A stretch of DNA of 8,361 bases from an uncultured Ruminococcus sp. (GTDB taxonomy: Bacteria > Bacillota_A > Clostridia > Oscillospirales > Ruminococcaceae): the NCBI GenBank assembly GCA_902782875.1, contig CACZPE010000284.1, positions 1 through 8,361 of the forward strand, read 5' to 3'. Position 1 is the stretch's first letter; each line of letters opens with the position of its first letter. This document shows, piece by piece, positions 1 to 6,083 of the stretch. The notes below the pieces were generated by a model. That model had not been told where the DNA came from. It saw only the letters and a list, made by a program, of their open reading frames with translations, and made no database searches. A program made the position numbers and the translations under genes.

Positions 1-591
1 ATAGATATATGCGGCAAGACAAACAAGTCTGTTATGAATTTCCTTTCGGGTAAGATACTCGATTCGCTTATCATCGGATGCATATGCTTTATAGCAATGA
101 AATTCATGGGGCTTGAGTACGCGCTTCTCATCAGTACAATAATCGGCGTTACGAATATCATACCCTTCTTCGGCCCTATCATCGGCGCAGTCCCCTCGGC
201 ACTGCTGCTTCTGATATCCGAGCCGAAGCAGACGATACCCTTCATAATCATGATACTGCTGCTGCAGCAGTTTGACGGCAATATCCTCGGTCCTCAGATA
301 CTCGGCGACTCTACGGGACTGTCGGCTTTCTGGGTAATGTTTGCGATCTTTGTGGGCGGAAGTATGTTCGGCTTTGGCGGCATGGTGCTGGGAGTACCGC
401 TTTTTGCCGTTATCTACGAGCTTATGAAGGATGCTGTGGAGAGTATACTCAAAAGCAGGGGCCTTGCTCACGAGACTGCTTCCTACTACAACGAAGGGGA
501 ATATATCCCCGATGACGGCGAAAAGAAGCAGAAGGAGAAAAAGCAGAAGAACGAAAGCATATTCTCAGAGATATTCAAAAAGAAAAAGTAG
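1..591 (+). CDS. AI-2E family transporter (formerly DUF20/PerM-like permease), C-terminal part; 5' end outside window
   Basis: The frame is open from base 1 with no start in view, so the gene begins upstream; 196 residues are visible of a family usually 350-400 long. The visible part shows the conserved C-terminal core: a G-K-I-L-D-S-L-I-I-G helix, an N-I-I-P-F-F-G-P-I-I-G-A loop, a Q-Q-F-D-G-N-I-L-G-P-Q-I-L-G segment, a T-G-L-S-A-F-W-V helix, and G-G-M-V-L-G-V-P-L-F-A-V near the end. These are signatures of AI-2E family permeases, multi-pass membrane proteins. Some members export autoinducer-2 or act in Na+/H+ exchange; the substrate cannot be told here. After the last helix comes a hydrophilic tail of about 50 residues ending in a lysine-rich run (K-K-Q-K-E-K-K-Q-K, final F-K-K-K-K), probably cytoplasmic. 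An ATG at 34 is in frame but lies inside the conserved region and is not the true start. The family call is firm; the transported substrate is unknown. Confidence 0.93.
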   Translation: MDICGKTNKSVMNFLSGKILDSLIIGCICFIAMKFMGLEYALLISTIIGVTNIIPFFGPIIGAVPSALLLLISEPKQTIPFIIMILLLQQFDGNILGPQILGDSTGLSAFWVMFAIFVGGSMFGFGGMVLGVPLFAVIYELMKDAVESILKSRGLAHETASYYNEGEYIPDDGEKKQKEKKQKNESIFSEIFKKKK

Positions 592-595
592 TATC

Positions 596-624
596 ATCAG
601 TCCCGGAATTCTTTCGGGACTGAT
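596..624 (+). terminator. Hairpin after the permease gene, possible weak intrinsic terminator
   Basis: A perfect 10-bp stem (596-605 with 615-624) surrounds a 9-base centre that can pair further. It starts 4 bases after the permease stop codon. The following sequence (TTGATATC) is not a real T-tract, so termination may be weak or the hairpin may protect the 3' end of the mRNA. Confidence 0.55.
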
Positions 625-780
625 TTGATATCAGGTTATACAAGAGTGCATCATTTGTAAATTTTTATACCTGCCCCTGTGGGTGCTTGAGGAAAAAACT
701 TCTCACAAAGGCGTTTGTATAAAGGCTTGCGGGCATCGGGGGCATCATGGCTCCGGGCCTGCTCCGCTGTAAGCCTGTAC
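625..780. other. Gene-free stretch with foldable G/C-rich block
   Basis: No supported gene lies between 592 and 891. Apart from the hairpin at 596-624 and the promoter at 781-809, this part holds several potential hairpins. ACAAA (705-709) can pair with TTTGT (714-718) across GGCG. AGGCTT (723-728) can pair with AAGCCT (771-776), enclosing GCGG/CCGC (729-732 with 764-767) and a further G/C-rich inner stem. The block is richer in G+C than its A+T-rich flanks and stops 4 bases before the -35 box of the next promoter. Reading frames across it on the minus strand have no recognisable start or domain. It may be a dispersed intergenic repeat, a small structured RNA, or a remnant. Confidence 0.35.
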
Positions 781-809
781 TTGACAATTGCGGCTGGTAG
801 TGGTATAAT
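781..809 (+). promoter_or_regulatory. Sigma-A promoter of the DAHP synthase unit
   Basis: TTGACA at 781-786, a 17-base spacer and TATAAT at 804-809, with TG at 801-802 giving an extended -10. This is a full-consensus housekeeping promoter. Transcription should begin near 815-817, leaving a leader of about 75 bases before the ATG at 892. No Trp/Phe/Tyr-rich leader peptide or T-box pattern is visible in the leader, only a weak ACTTTA/TAAAGT pairing. Confidence 0.88.
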
Positions 810-891
810 ATACATGCTTTTGCGGACTAAAACTTTAAACTCCCATTGGCATAAAGTAACGCAATGAAGTATGAAGAAAGAGTGACACGTT

Positions 892-1923
892 ATGATGAAT
901 ATGGATTTTATAAGGAAGCTGCCCATCCCCAAGGAGATAAAGGCACAGTTTCCGATATCCGATGAGGTAAAGGCTGTAAAGGCCGAAAAGGACAAGGCTA
1001 TAGCGGATGTATTCACTGGCAATTCCGACAAGTTCATACTTGTTATAGGCCCCTGCTCGGCTGACAGGGAGGATGCGGTGATGGAGTATATCCACCGCCT
1101 TGCCAAGGTCCAGGATAAGGTCAAGGACAAGCTCATACTCATACCCCGTATATATACCAACAAGCCCCGCACAACAGGCCAGGGCTACAAGGGAATGGTG
1201 CATCAGCCCGACCCCACAAAGAGCGAGGATATGCTCGAGGGCATTATCGCCATAAGAAAGCTGCATACCAGGGCCCTTGCCGAAACAGGGCTCGGCTGCG
1301 CGGATGAGATGCTTTATCCCGAAAATCACAGATACCTCTCCGACCTGCTGTCCTATGTGGCTATCGGTGCGCGTTCGGTTGAGAACCAGCAGCACAGGCT
1401 CACAGCCAGCGGCCTTATGATACCTGTGGGTATGAAAAACCCTACAGGCGGAGATTATTCCGTTATGCTCAATTCAATAATCGCAGCACAGTCCGAGCAT
1501 ACCTTCCTTTACAGAGGATGGGAGGCTCACAGCAAGGGTAATCCTCTTACCCATGCGATACTCAGGGGTTATGTGGATAAGCACGGCAGATCTCACCCGA
1601 ACTATCACTATGAGGATCTGGCACTGTGCTATGAGATGTACGCAGAGAAGGGCCTTCAGAACATGGCTGTTATCGTTGACTCCAACCACTGCAATTCCGG
1701 CAAGAGGTATGAGGAGCAGATACGCATATGCAACGAGGTGCTTCATTCCTGCCGCCATAATCCTGATATCAAGCGCTTCGTAAAGGGCTTCATGATTGAG
1801 TCCTATCTTGTGGACGGTGCCCAGAAGATCGGCGGAGGCGTTTACGGACAGTCTATCACAGATCCCTGCCTCGGCTGGGAGAAGTCCGAACAGCTTATAT
1901 ACAGCATCGCAGATCAGGTCTGA
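892..1923 (+). CDS. 3-deoxy-7-phosphoheptulonate synthase (DAHP synthase), type I AroF/G/H class
   Basis: The enzyme condenses phosphoenolpyruvate and erythrose 4-phosphate to DAHP, the first committed step of the shikimate pathway, in the cytoplasm. The 343-residue length fits the type I alpha class of E. coli AroF, AroG and AroH. Motifs appear in family order: G-P-C-S-A (residues 53-57), K-P-R-T-T (91-95) of the substrate loop, G-A-R-S-V-E (159-164), K182 in M-K-N-P-T-G-G, S-N-H-C-N-S (264-269), I-E-S-Y-L (302-306) and S-I-T-D-P-C-L-G-W (321-329). By alignment with E. coli AroG from memory, the metal ligands would be C55, H266, E303 and D324; all are present. The start at 892 follows a modest purine-rich site (AAGAAAGAG, about 874-882); ATGs at 895 and 901 are also possible. 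The N-terminal stretch before residue 47 corresponds to the region carrying allosteric contacts in AroG, but which amino acid inhibits it cannot be read. It is followed by the small gene at 1925. The function is secure; the paralogue letter is not. Confidence 0.96.
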   Translation: MMNMDFIRKLPIPKEIKAQFPISDEVKAVKAEKDKAIADVFTGNSDKFILVIGPCSADREDAVMEYIHRLAKVQDKVKDKLILIPRIYTNKPRTTGQGYKGMVHQPDPTKSEDMLEGIIAIRKLHTRALAETGLGCADEMLYPENHRYLSDLLSYVAIGARSVENQQHRLTASGLMIPVGMKNPTGGDYSVMLNSIIAAQSEHTFLYRGWEAHSKGNPLTHAILRGYVDKHGRSHPNYHYEDLALCYEMYAEKGLQNMAVIVDSNHCNSGKRYEEQIRICNEVLHSCRHNPDIKRFVKGFMIESYLVDGAQKIGGGVYGQSITDPCLGWEKSEQLIYSIADQV

Positions 1924-1924
1924 T

Positions 1925-2185
1925 ATGGAGATCATCATAATTGCTCTGCTGCTTCTCATGGGCGGCGGAGCGGTATGTGCCGCGACGGGGACGGTCTTTG
2001 CAGTAAGAAAGATACATCCGAAGGCGGCGATAGTGCTGTCGGTCATATCTGTATTCGCATTCCCCGCGGGAGCGAGATTTATACTCGGCACAGGGGTATC
2101 CCTGATATGTCTTGTGCTGTTTATCGGCAATGCGGTGTTCGTGACTGTACGCTCGGTGAATAATATGAAAAAAAGCGGTTCCTGA
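1925..2185 (+). CDS. Small hydrophobic membrane protein, unrecognised
   Basis: I do not recognise this 86-residue protein. It has three hydrophobic stretches (about residues 2-26, 34-52 and 54-76) joined by short basic turns (R-K-I-H-P-K near 28-33, A-R at 50-51) and a short polar, basic tail (N-N-M-K-K-S-G-S). It is therefore probably a small integral membrane protein with no soluble domain. The ATG at 1925 is one base after the DAHP synthase stop (TGA-T-ATG), so the two are likely translationally coupled. The only upstream purine motif is a weak CAGG inside the end of the preceding gene. The frame is open upstream to 1796, but that part overlaps conserved DAHP synthase sequence and is not a credible start. 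The last five codons and the stop lie inside the terminator hairpin. Composition matches its neighbours, with no sign of transfer. No function is assigned. Confidence 0.72.
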   Translation: MEIIIIALLLLMGGGAVCAATGTVFAVRKIHPKAAIVLSVISVFAFPAGARFILGTGVSLICLVLFIGNAVFVTVRSVNNMKKSGS

Positions 2186-2198
2186 CGGACCGCTTTTT
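2170..2198 (+). terminator. Intrinsic terminator of the DAHP synthase/small membrane protein unit
   Basis: AAAAAGCGGT (2170-2179) pairs perfectly with ACCGCTTTTT (2189-2198). The stem extends by one G-U and one C-G pair to leave a 5-base loop. The T-run is the 3' arm itself, and the matching A-run on the 5' side could make it act in both directions. The stop codon of the small membrane protein (2183-2185) is in the loop. Confidence 0.9.
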
Positions 2199-2232
2199 GT
2201 GTTAAGAAAATCATACCATAAAAAAGCGAAAA

Positions 2233-2254
2233 ATGTGCAATATTTGTTGTACAT
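2233..2254. promoter_or_regulatory. Imperfect palindrome upstream of the diguanylate cyclase promoter, possible operator
   Basis: ATGTGCAA (2233-2240) mirrors TTGTACAT (2247-2254) with one G-T mismatch and a 6-base centre. It ends 16 bases before the -35 box. The size and position suit a dimeric regulator site, but the A+T-rich context makes chance possible and no known operator was recognised. Confidence 0.3.
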
Positions 2255-2270
2255 ATTTCACGAAATAATA

Positions 2271-2299
2271 TTGACATATCGGGGCGCTTGTGGTAGAAT
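2271..2299 (+). promoter_or_regulatory. Sigma-A promoter of the diguanylate cyclase gene
   Basis: TTGACA at 2271-2276, a 17-base spacer and TAGAAT at 2294-2299, with TG at 2291-2292 as an extended -10. Transcription should start near 2305-2307, leaving a short leader of about 20 bases before the GGGAGG ribosome binding site. Confidence 0.83.
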
Positions 2300-2324
2300 A
2301 ACTTTGTATATATTATAGAAAAAC

Positions 2325-2332
2325 GGGAGGTG
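2325..2332 (+). promoter_or_regulatory. Shine-Dalgarno overlapping the only upstream standard start codon
   Basis: GGGAGGTG contains a near-perfect ribosome binding site whose last G is the first base of the in-frame GTG at 2330-2332. Normal spacing (5-9 bases) would point to about 2336-2341, where the in-frame codons are ATA and ACG rather than ATG/GTG/TTG. Confidence 0.6.
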
Positions 2333-3415
2333 GGCATAACGGTAGTCATACCATTCGACAATATATTCGATCCGAATATGACTATAGATGACAAGACAAA
2401 ATACAGTCTTCTGCAGCTGTGCTGCACGCTTATCCATATGATGCTCGCCATCATATTCATGTTTACCCACACGATCCCGCTTGTTATATTCAACATTGTC
2501 AGCACGGTCGTTTATTTCAGGAGCAAGCGCCTGATAACACTCGGAAGATATGCTCCGTTCTGTTATATCACATTCGGTGAGATATGTCTGTGTGCTATAT
2601 TCTCTTCGGTTATGGTGGGGCTGAGACCCGGATTTCAGATGTATATCATAGGGATAATGCCCGTAATTTTCTATATGCAGTTCTCCATAAGGCAGAAGAG
2701 TGATTCCTTTGTATCCACATTCATTGTCGGTATACTGGGTATAGCATCGTTTCTTGCGTGCAAGCTGATATCCATGCTTGTATATCCCGTGTGCGAGATC
2801 GTGGACAGCATATTCGATTCGGTATATATTTTCAATTCGTTCTGTATGTTCACGCTGCTGCTTTTCTTCTCCATGGTATTTCTCAAGCAAATGCAGAACA
2901 CCCATACCCATCTCGAGAAAGAGAAGGAGGAGATGGAAAAGAATGCCGGCGTGGATGCCCTCACGGGCCTGAATAACAGGCGCAGTTTTGACAAATACAT
3001 AGATGAGCTCGATCGTAAGGGCGATGTATATTCCTTTATCATATGCGATATCGACAATTTCAAGATGGTCAACGATACCTACGGACATGAGGCAGGGGAC
3101 GAGGTGCTCAAGAATCTGTCCATGATGATAAAGTCCGTGGCGAAGCCCCCTGCAAGACCCTTCCGCTGGGGCGGCGAGGAGCTTGTGGTGCTTACCGATA
3201 TGCATATCGAGGAGGCTCAGCGCCTTGCGGACAGGATAAGACGCCATGCGGAGCGCATAGTCACCATATGGGGCGATAATGATATACGCTGTACCATGAC
3301 TGTGGGCGTTGCCGAGAGCACCGAGGCGCAAAACTGCGAGGAGCTCATGGCCATTGCCGATCAGAGACTGTATGTCGGCAAGACGAGCGGCAAAAACCAG
3401 GTGGTATACAAATAA
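2330..3415 (+). CDS. Membrane-bound GGDEF diguanylate cyclase
   Basis: Likely makes cyclic di-GMP from two GTP at the membrane. From the GTG at 2330 it is 361 residues. The N-terminal half has about six hydrophobic segments (roughly 27-46, 47-64, 78-98, 103-120, 127-152, 165-186) and no recognised sensor domain name. A charged, coiled-coil-like linker (L-E-K-E-K-E-E-M-E-K, about 195-204) leads into a GGDEF domain: D-A-L-T-G-L-N-N-R-R (209-218), C-D-I-D-N-F-K-M-V-N-D (239-249), R-W-G-G-E-E-L (279-285) and A-D-Q-R-L-Y (343-348) followed by K-T-S-G-K-N. D240 and E283/E284 are in the expected metal and catalytic positions, so activity is plausible. The signature is GGEEL rather than GGDEF/GGEEF. 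The usual RxxD inhibitory site upstream is replaced by K-P-P-A (272-275), so product inhibition is probably absent. The gene is monocistronic between its promoter and a strong terminator. The start is uncertain: the GTG shares a base with the Shine-Dalgarno; an ATG at 2378 lacks one. Confidence 0.9.
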   Translation: MGITVVIPFDNIFDPNMTIDDKTKYSLLQLCCTLIHMMLAIIFMFTHTIPLVIFNIVSTVVYFRSKRLITLGRYAPFCYITFGEICLCAIFSSVMVGLRPGFQMYIIGIMPVIFYMQFSIRQKSDSFVSTFIVGILGIASFLACKLISMLVYPVCEIVDSIFDSVYIFNSFCMFTLLLFFSMVFLKQMQNTHTHLEKEKEEMEKNAGVDALTGLNNRRSFDKYIDELDRKGDVYSFIICDIDNFKMVNDTYGHEAGDEVLKNLSMMIKSVAKPPARPFRWGGEELVVLTDMHIEEAQRLADRIRRHAERIVTIWGDNDIRCTMTVGVAESTEAQNCEELMAIADQRLYVGKTSGKNQVVYK

Positions 3416-3440
3416 TTCCTTTGCTGATCAGGATCTGTTG

Positions 3441-3474
3441 ACATCCGTACCCATGGGGGTGCGGATGTTTTTTT
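3441..3474 (+). terminator. Strong intrinsic terminator of the diguanylate cyclase gene
   Basis: A 12-bp stem (3441-3452 with 3457-3468, one G-U pair) with a 4-base loop is followed directly by seven T (3468-3474). It begins 26 bases after the stop codon and separates this gene from secDF. Confidence 0.95.
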
Positions 3475-3560
3475 GATGGGCAAAAATATCAAATGAAAAT
3501 CAAGTCGGTATAGGTGATTGTGAATTTTTCCGAATTTAGCAAAAATCCTCTGCGGTGCTA

Positions 3561-3589
3561 TTGACAGAGCCGCTCAAAAATGGTATAAT
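3561..3589 (+). promoter_or_regulatory. Sigma-A promoter of the secD-secF operon
   Basis: TTGACA at 3561-3566, a 17-base spacer and TATAAT at 3584-3589, with TG at 3581-3582 as an extended -10. Full consensus. Transcription should start near 3595-3597. The leader of about 75 bases contains one small hairpin, TCAGG (3611-3615) with CCTGA (3621-3625). Confidence 0.88.
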
Positions 3590-3669
3590 TCGTTTGATTG
3601 CGTTCTATTGTCAGGTGTACCCTGATTCCATAGACCATTGCAACAAAAATGAAAGGACTGGTCATAGAA

Positions 3670-5064
3670 GTGAAGAGAGTTTCAAAGCCGGTTTTTTTCA
3701 TCGTGTTCCTGCTGATAGCTGCCTTTGCGGCATCCGTATTTTTCGGGTTCAGCTCGTATTACGGTGATAATAAAACGGTTTATATCAAGGGTACCGATGA
3801 CATACGATTCGGTATAGATATCAAGGGAGGCGTAGATGTTACGTTCACGCCGCCTGAGGGCTTCGATGCTTCCAACGAGCAGCTCGATGCCGCAAAGGAA
3901 GTTATAGTACAGAGAATGCTCACGCTCGGTATCACCGACTATGAGGCATATATCGACTACAACAGCGACAGAATAATCGTCCGTTTCCCCTGGAAGGAAA
4001 ACGAGGCCAACTTTGACCCCGAGGCTGCCGTAAAGGAGCTCGGCGAAACTGCCCGCCTCACATTCAGAGAGGGCAATTCCACCGATATCAACGGTCTTCC
4101 CACAGGTGAGACCGCTGAGAACATCGTGCTCGAGGGTTCTGATGTTGCAGAGGCATATGCAGCTTACGATCAGCAGCAGTCCGAATGGATAGTTGCTCTC
4201 CGCCTCGATCCCAACGGTACCGAGAAGTTCAGAGAGGCTACACAGAAGCTGTATGACTCCAAGGGCGTTATCTCGATATGGATGGATGATACCATGATAT
4301 CCTATCCGAGAGTAAACTCCGTTATCACAGACGGCAATGCCACCATCACAGGCAATTTTGACGTTGACAGCGCAAACAAGCTGGCAAACCAGATAAACTC
4401 CGGTGCGCTCCCCTTCAAGCTCGTAACATCGAGCTTCTCGACGATATCCCCGTCACTCGGTATGGGCGCTCTTGACGCTATGGTAATCGCAGGTATAATC
4501 GCGTTCATATTCATCGCGGTATATATGATAATCACCTACCGTCTGCCCGGCGTTATCGCAGTTATCTGCCTCGTAGGCCAGGTAGCAGGCACGCTCGCAT
4601 TCGTTTCTGGTTATTTCGGCTTCAGAGAGGGCTCTATACTCACGATACCCGGTATCGCAGGTATCATACTTGCGGTCGGCATGGGTGTTGACGCGAACGT
4701 TATTACCGCAGAGCGCATAAAGGAAGAGCTCCACGCCGGCAAGACACTCGACGGTGCGCTGATAAGCGGATATTCAAGAGCACTCAGCGCTATCCTTGAC
4801 GGTAACATCACGATGATACTTGTTGCTATCATCCTCATGGGTGCATTCGGTACGACCGACAGCGTATGGGCAAAGATGCTCAAGTTCGCATTCTTTATGT
4901 TCGGCCCCACCACAGCAGGTACCATCTATTCATTCGGCTACACGCTCCTCACAGGTACGGCACTCAACCTCTTCTTCGGCGTGCTGTGCGCAAGGCTCAT
5001 GACAATGTCGCTCTCGAGCTTTAAGGCATTGAGAAAGCCGTGGCTTTACGGAGGTGCGAAATGA
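3670..5064 (+). CDS. secD: Protein translocase subunit SecD
   Basis: SecD works with SecF at the Sec channel, using the proton motive force to help pull proteins out across the membrane. The protein has an N-terminal anchor helix (about residues 7-27 from the GTG), a periplasm-equivalent outer P1 domain opening with G-I-D-I-K-G-G-V-D-V-T-F (48-59), and a five-helix C-terminal RND-type membrane domain (about 269-443). Helix 4 carries G-M-G-V-D-A-N-V-I-T-A-E-R-I (337-350); the Asp at 341 matches the proton-relay Asp of E. coli SecD. At 464 residues it is the shorter form common in Firmicutes, with a small P1. I place the start at GTG 3670, giving M-K-R-V-S-K-P-V-F-F, because AAAGGA (3652-3657) lies upstream, although the 12-base gap is long. 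ATG 3649 adds seven residues but has no ribosome binding site. The stop overlaps the secF start by four bases. YajC is not in the window. Confidence 0.96.
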   Translation: MKRVSKPVFFIVFLLIAAFAASVFFGFSSYYGDNKTVYIKGTDDIRFGIDIKGGVDVTFTPPEGFDASNEQLDAAKEVIVQRMLTLGITDYEAYIDYNSDRIIVRFPWKENEANFDPEAAVKELGETARLTFREGNSTDINGLPTGETAENIVLEGSDVAEAYAAYDQQQSEWIVALRLDPNGTEKFREATQKLYDSKGVISIWMDDTMISYPRVNSVITDGNATITGNFDVDSANKLANQINSGALPFKLVTSSFSTISPSLGMGALDAMVIAGIIAFIFIAVYMIITYRLPGVIAVICLVGQVAGTLAFVSGYFGFREGSILTIPGIAGIILAVGMGVDANVITAERIKEELHAGKTLDGALISGYSRALSAILDGNITMILVAIILMGAFGTTDSVWAKMLKFAFFMFGPTTAGTIYSFGYTLLTGTALNLFFGVLCARLMTMSLSSFKALRKPWLYGGAK

Positions 5065-6023
5065 GCAGACCTGAAACAAAATTCAACATAAAGTTCATGG
5101 CCAACAGAAAGAAGTTCCTGATACTCTCTGTTGCCCTGATAGTATTCTCGATACTCTCGACATTCATATTCGGCGCAAAGCTGGATATACAGTTCAAAGG
5201 CGGTACGCTCATCACCTATCTCTATGACGGCGAGATCGATCCCGGCGCATTCAGGACAGATGCCGAAGCTGCTCTCGGCGGACTTTCGGTGAATGTCACC
5301 ACAGGCTCGGATTTCCACACGGGCAAGAACAAGATCACCGTTTCTCTGCTTTCAAACTCGGGTCTTACCGCTGACAAGCAGATAGAGCTCACAAACTCCC
5401 TTGAGGAGAAATACGCAGCAAATAATATCGATCTTCTCGAGTCCACCGACGTTTCACCCTCCGCAGGAAGTGAGTTCTTCAAGAAGTGCCTCGTTGCTGC
5501 AGCGCTTGCAGCGATCGTGCTGATACTCTATATCGCAGTAAGATTCAAGAACATCGGCGGATGGCTCGCAGGTGTATGTGCGATAATCGCACTTTTCCAT
5601 GATATCATCATAGTATACGGTGCTTTCGTGGTACTGCATATGGATATCGATGCAAACTTCATGGCGGTTATACTTACCATCCTCGGTTACTCCGTCAACG
5701 ATACCATCGTTATCTATGACCGTATCCGTGAGAACAAGGGCCTTTACAAGAACAGTCTCTCTCTCCCGGATCTCGTGGATCTCTCAACAAATCAGTCCTT
5801 TGTACGTTCGATAAATACATCTGTCACCACTATAGCGGCAATGGTGATAGTATCTGTAGTATGTGTCATGAGAGGCGTTGATTCGATAATATCCTTCTCC
5901 GTTCCCATGACGATCGGTCTTATCGTTGGTACTTATTCTTCTCTCTGTGTTGCAGCACCTCTGTGGGTATACCTCGAGGAGCGCATCGGCAAGAAGACCG
6001 AGAAAGAGACCGCAAAGGCATAA
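5061..6023 (+). CDS. secF: Protein translocase subunit SecF
   Basis: Partner of SecD in the SecDF export motor. The protein is 320 residues, within the usual SecF range. It has an N-terminal helix (about 18-38), the SecF motif L-D-I-Q-F-K-G-G-T-L (41-50) at the head of the outer domain, and a five-helix membrane domain from about 142 to 305. Family motifs include H-D-I-I-I-V-Y-G-A-F (180-189), G-Y-S-V-N-D-T-I-V-I-Y-D-R-I-R-E-N (209-225) and S-I-N-T-S-V-T-T (250-257). The start at 5061 is well set: GGAGG at 5050-5054 is 6 bases upstream, and ATGA (5061-5064) joins it to the secD stop. The frame is open upstream to 5040, but that part lies within secD. The C-terminus is short and charged (E-E-R-I-G-K-K-T-E-K-E). 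Translational coupling with secD keeps the two subunits balanced (inference). Confidence 0.97.
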   Translation: MSRPETKFNIKFMANRKKFLILSVALIVFSILSTFIFGAKLDIQFKGGTLITYLYDGEIDPGAFRTDAEAALGGLSVNVTTGSDFHTGKNKITVSLLSNSGLTADKQIELTNSLEEKYAANNIDLLESTDVSPSAGSEFFKKCLVAAALAAIVLILYIAVRFKNIGGWLAGVCAIIALFHDIIIVYGAFVVLHMDIDANFMAVILTILGYSVNDTIVIYDRIRENKGLYKNSLSLPDLVDLSTNQSFVRSINTSVTTIAAMVIVSVVCVMRGVDSIISFSVPMTIGLIVGTYSSLCVAAPLWVYLEERIGKKTEKETAKA

Positions 6024-6034
6024 ACCCGAAAATG

Positions 6035-6066
6035 ATCCGCACAGGCAATGCTTGTGCGGATTTTTT
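6035..6066 (+). terminator. Intrinsic terminator after secF
   Basis: An 11-bp stem (6035-6045 with 6051-6061, one G-U pair) and a 5-base loop are followed by a run of T from 6061 to 6066. It begins 12 bases after the secF stop. It ends only 5 bases before the ribosome binding site of the next gene, so that gene may depend on read-through. Confidence 0.92.
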
Positions 6067-6083
6067 ATAACAGGAGACCGGCT

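Noticed and set aside
814..867. Possible 17-residue leader peptide with one Trp codon before DAHP synthase (attenuator)
   Set aside because: The ATG sits at or before the predicted transcription start, has no ribosome binding site, and there is no terminator/antiterminator pair downstream.
651..1172. 173-codon minus-strand frame covering the gap before DAHP synthase
   Set aside because: Most of it is antisense to DAHP synthase, and the part in the gap has no family likeness or ribosome binding site.
1474..2505. 343-codon minus-strand open frame opposite DAHP synthase and the small membrane protein gene
   Set aside because: It crosses a terminator and promoter, matches no family, and lies opposite conserved coding sequence. 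Long antisense frames arise here because the sense genes rarely use codons that read as stops on the other strand.
2258..3331. 357-codon minus-strand open frame opposite the diguanylate cyclase gene
   Set aside because: Low-complexity composition rich in His/Tyr/Glu, no domain, and fully opposite a well-supported GGDEF gene; a codon-bias shadow.
3555..3767. Overlapping frame in the secDF leader as a possible export-arrest peptide of the ApdA/ApdP/VemP kind
   Set aside because: It begins inside the promoter, later starts lack ribosome binding sites, it has no signal-peptide-like helix before secD, and it runs deep into secD in another frame.
4364..4397. TTGACA followed by GATAAA inside secD as an internal promoter
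   Set aside because: The spacer would be 22 bases, and at the right distance there is no -10 match.
6048..6083. Earlier ATG (6048) for the alkylation repair gene
   Set aside because: It is in the loop of the secF terminator without a ribosome binding site, while 6084 has AGGAGA at ideal spacing.
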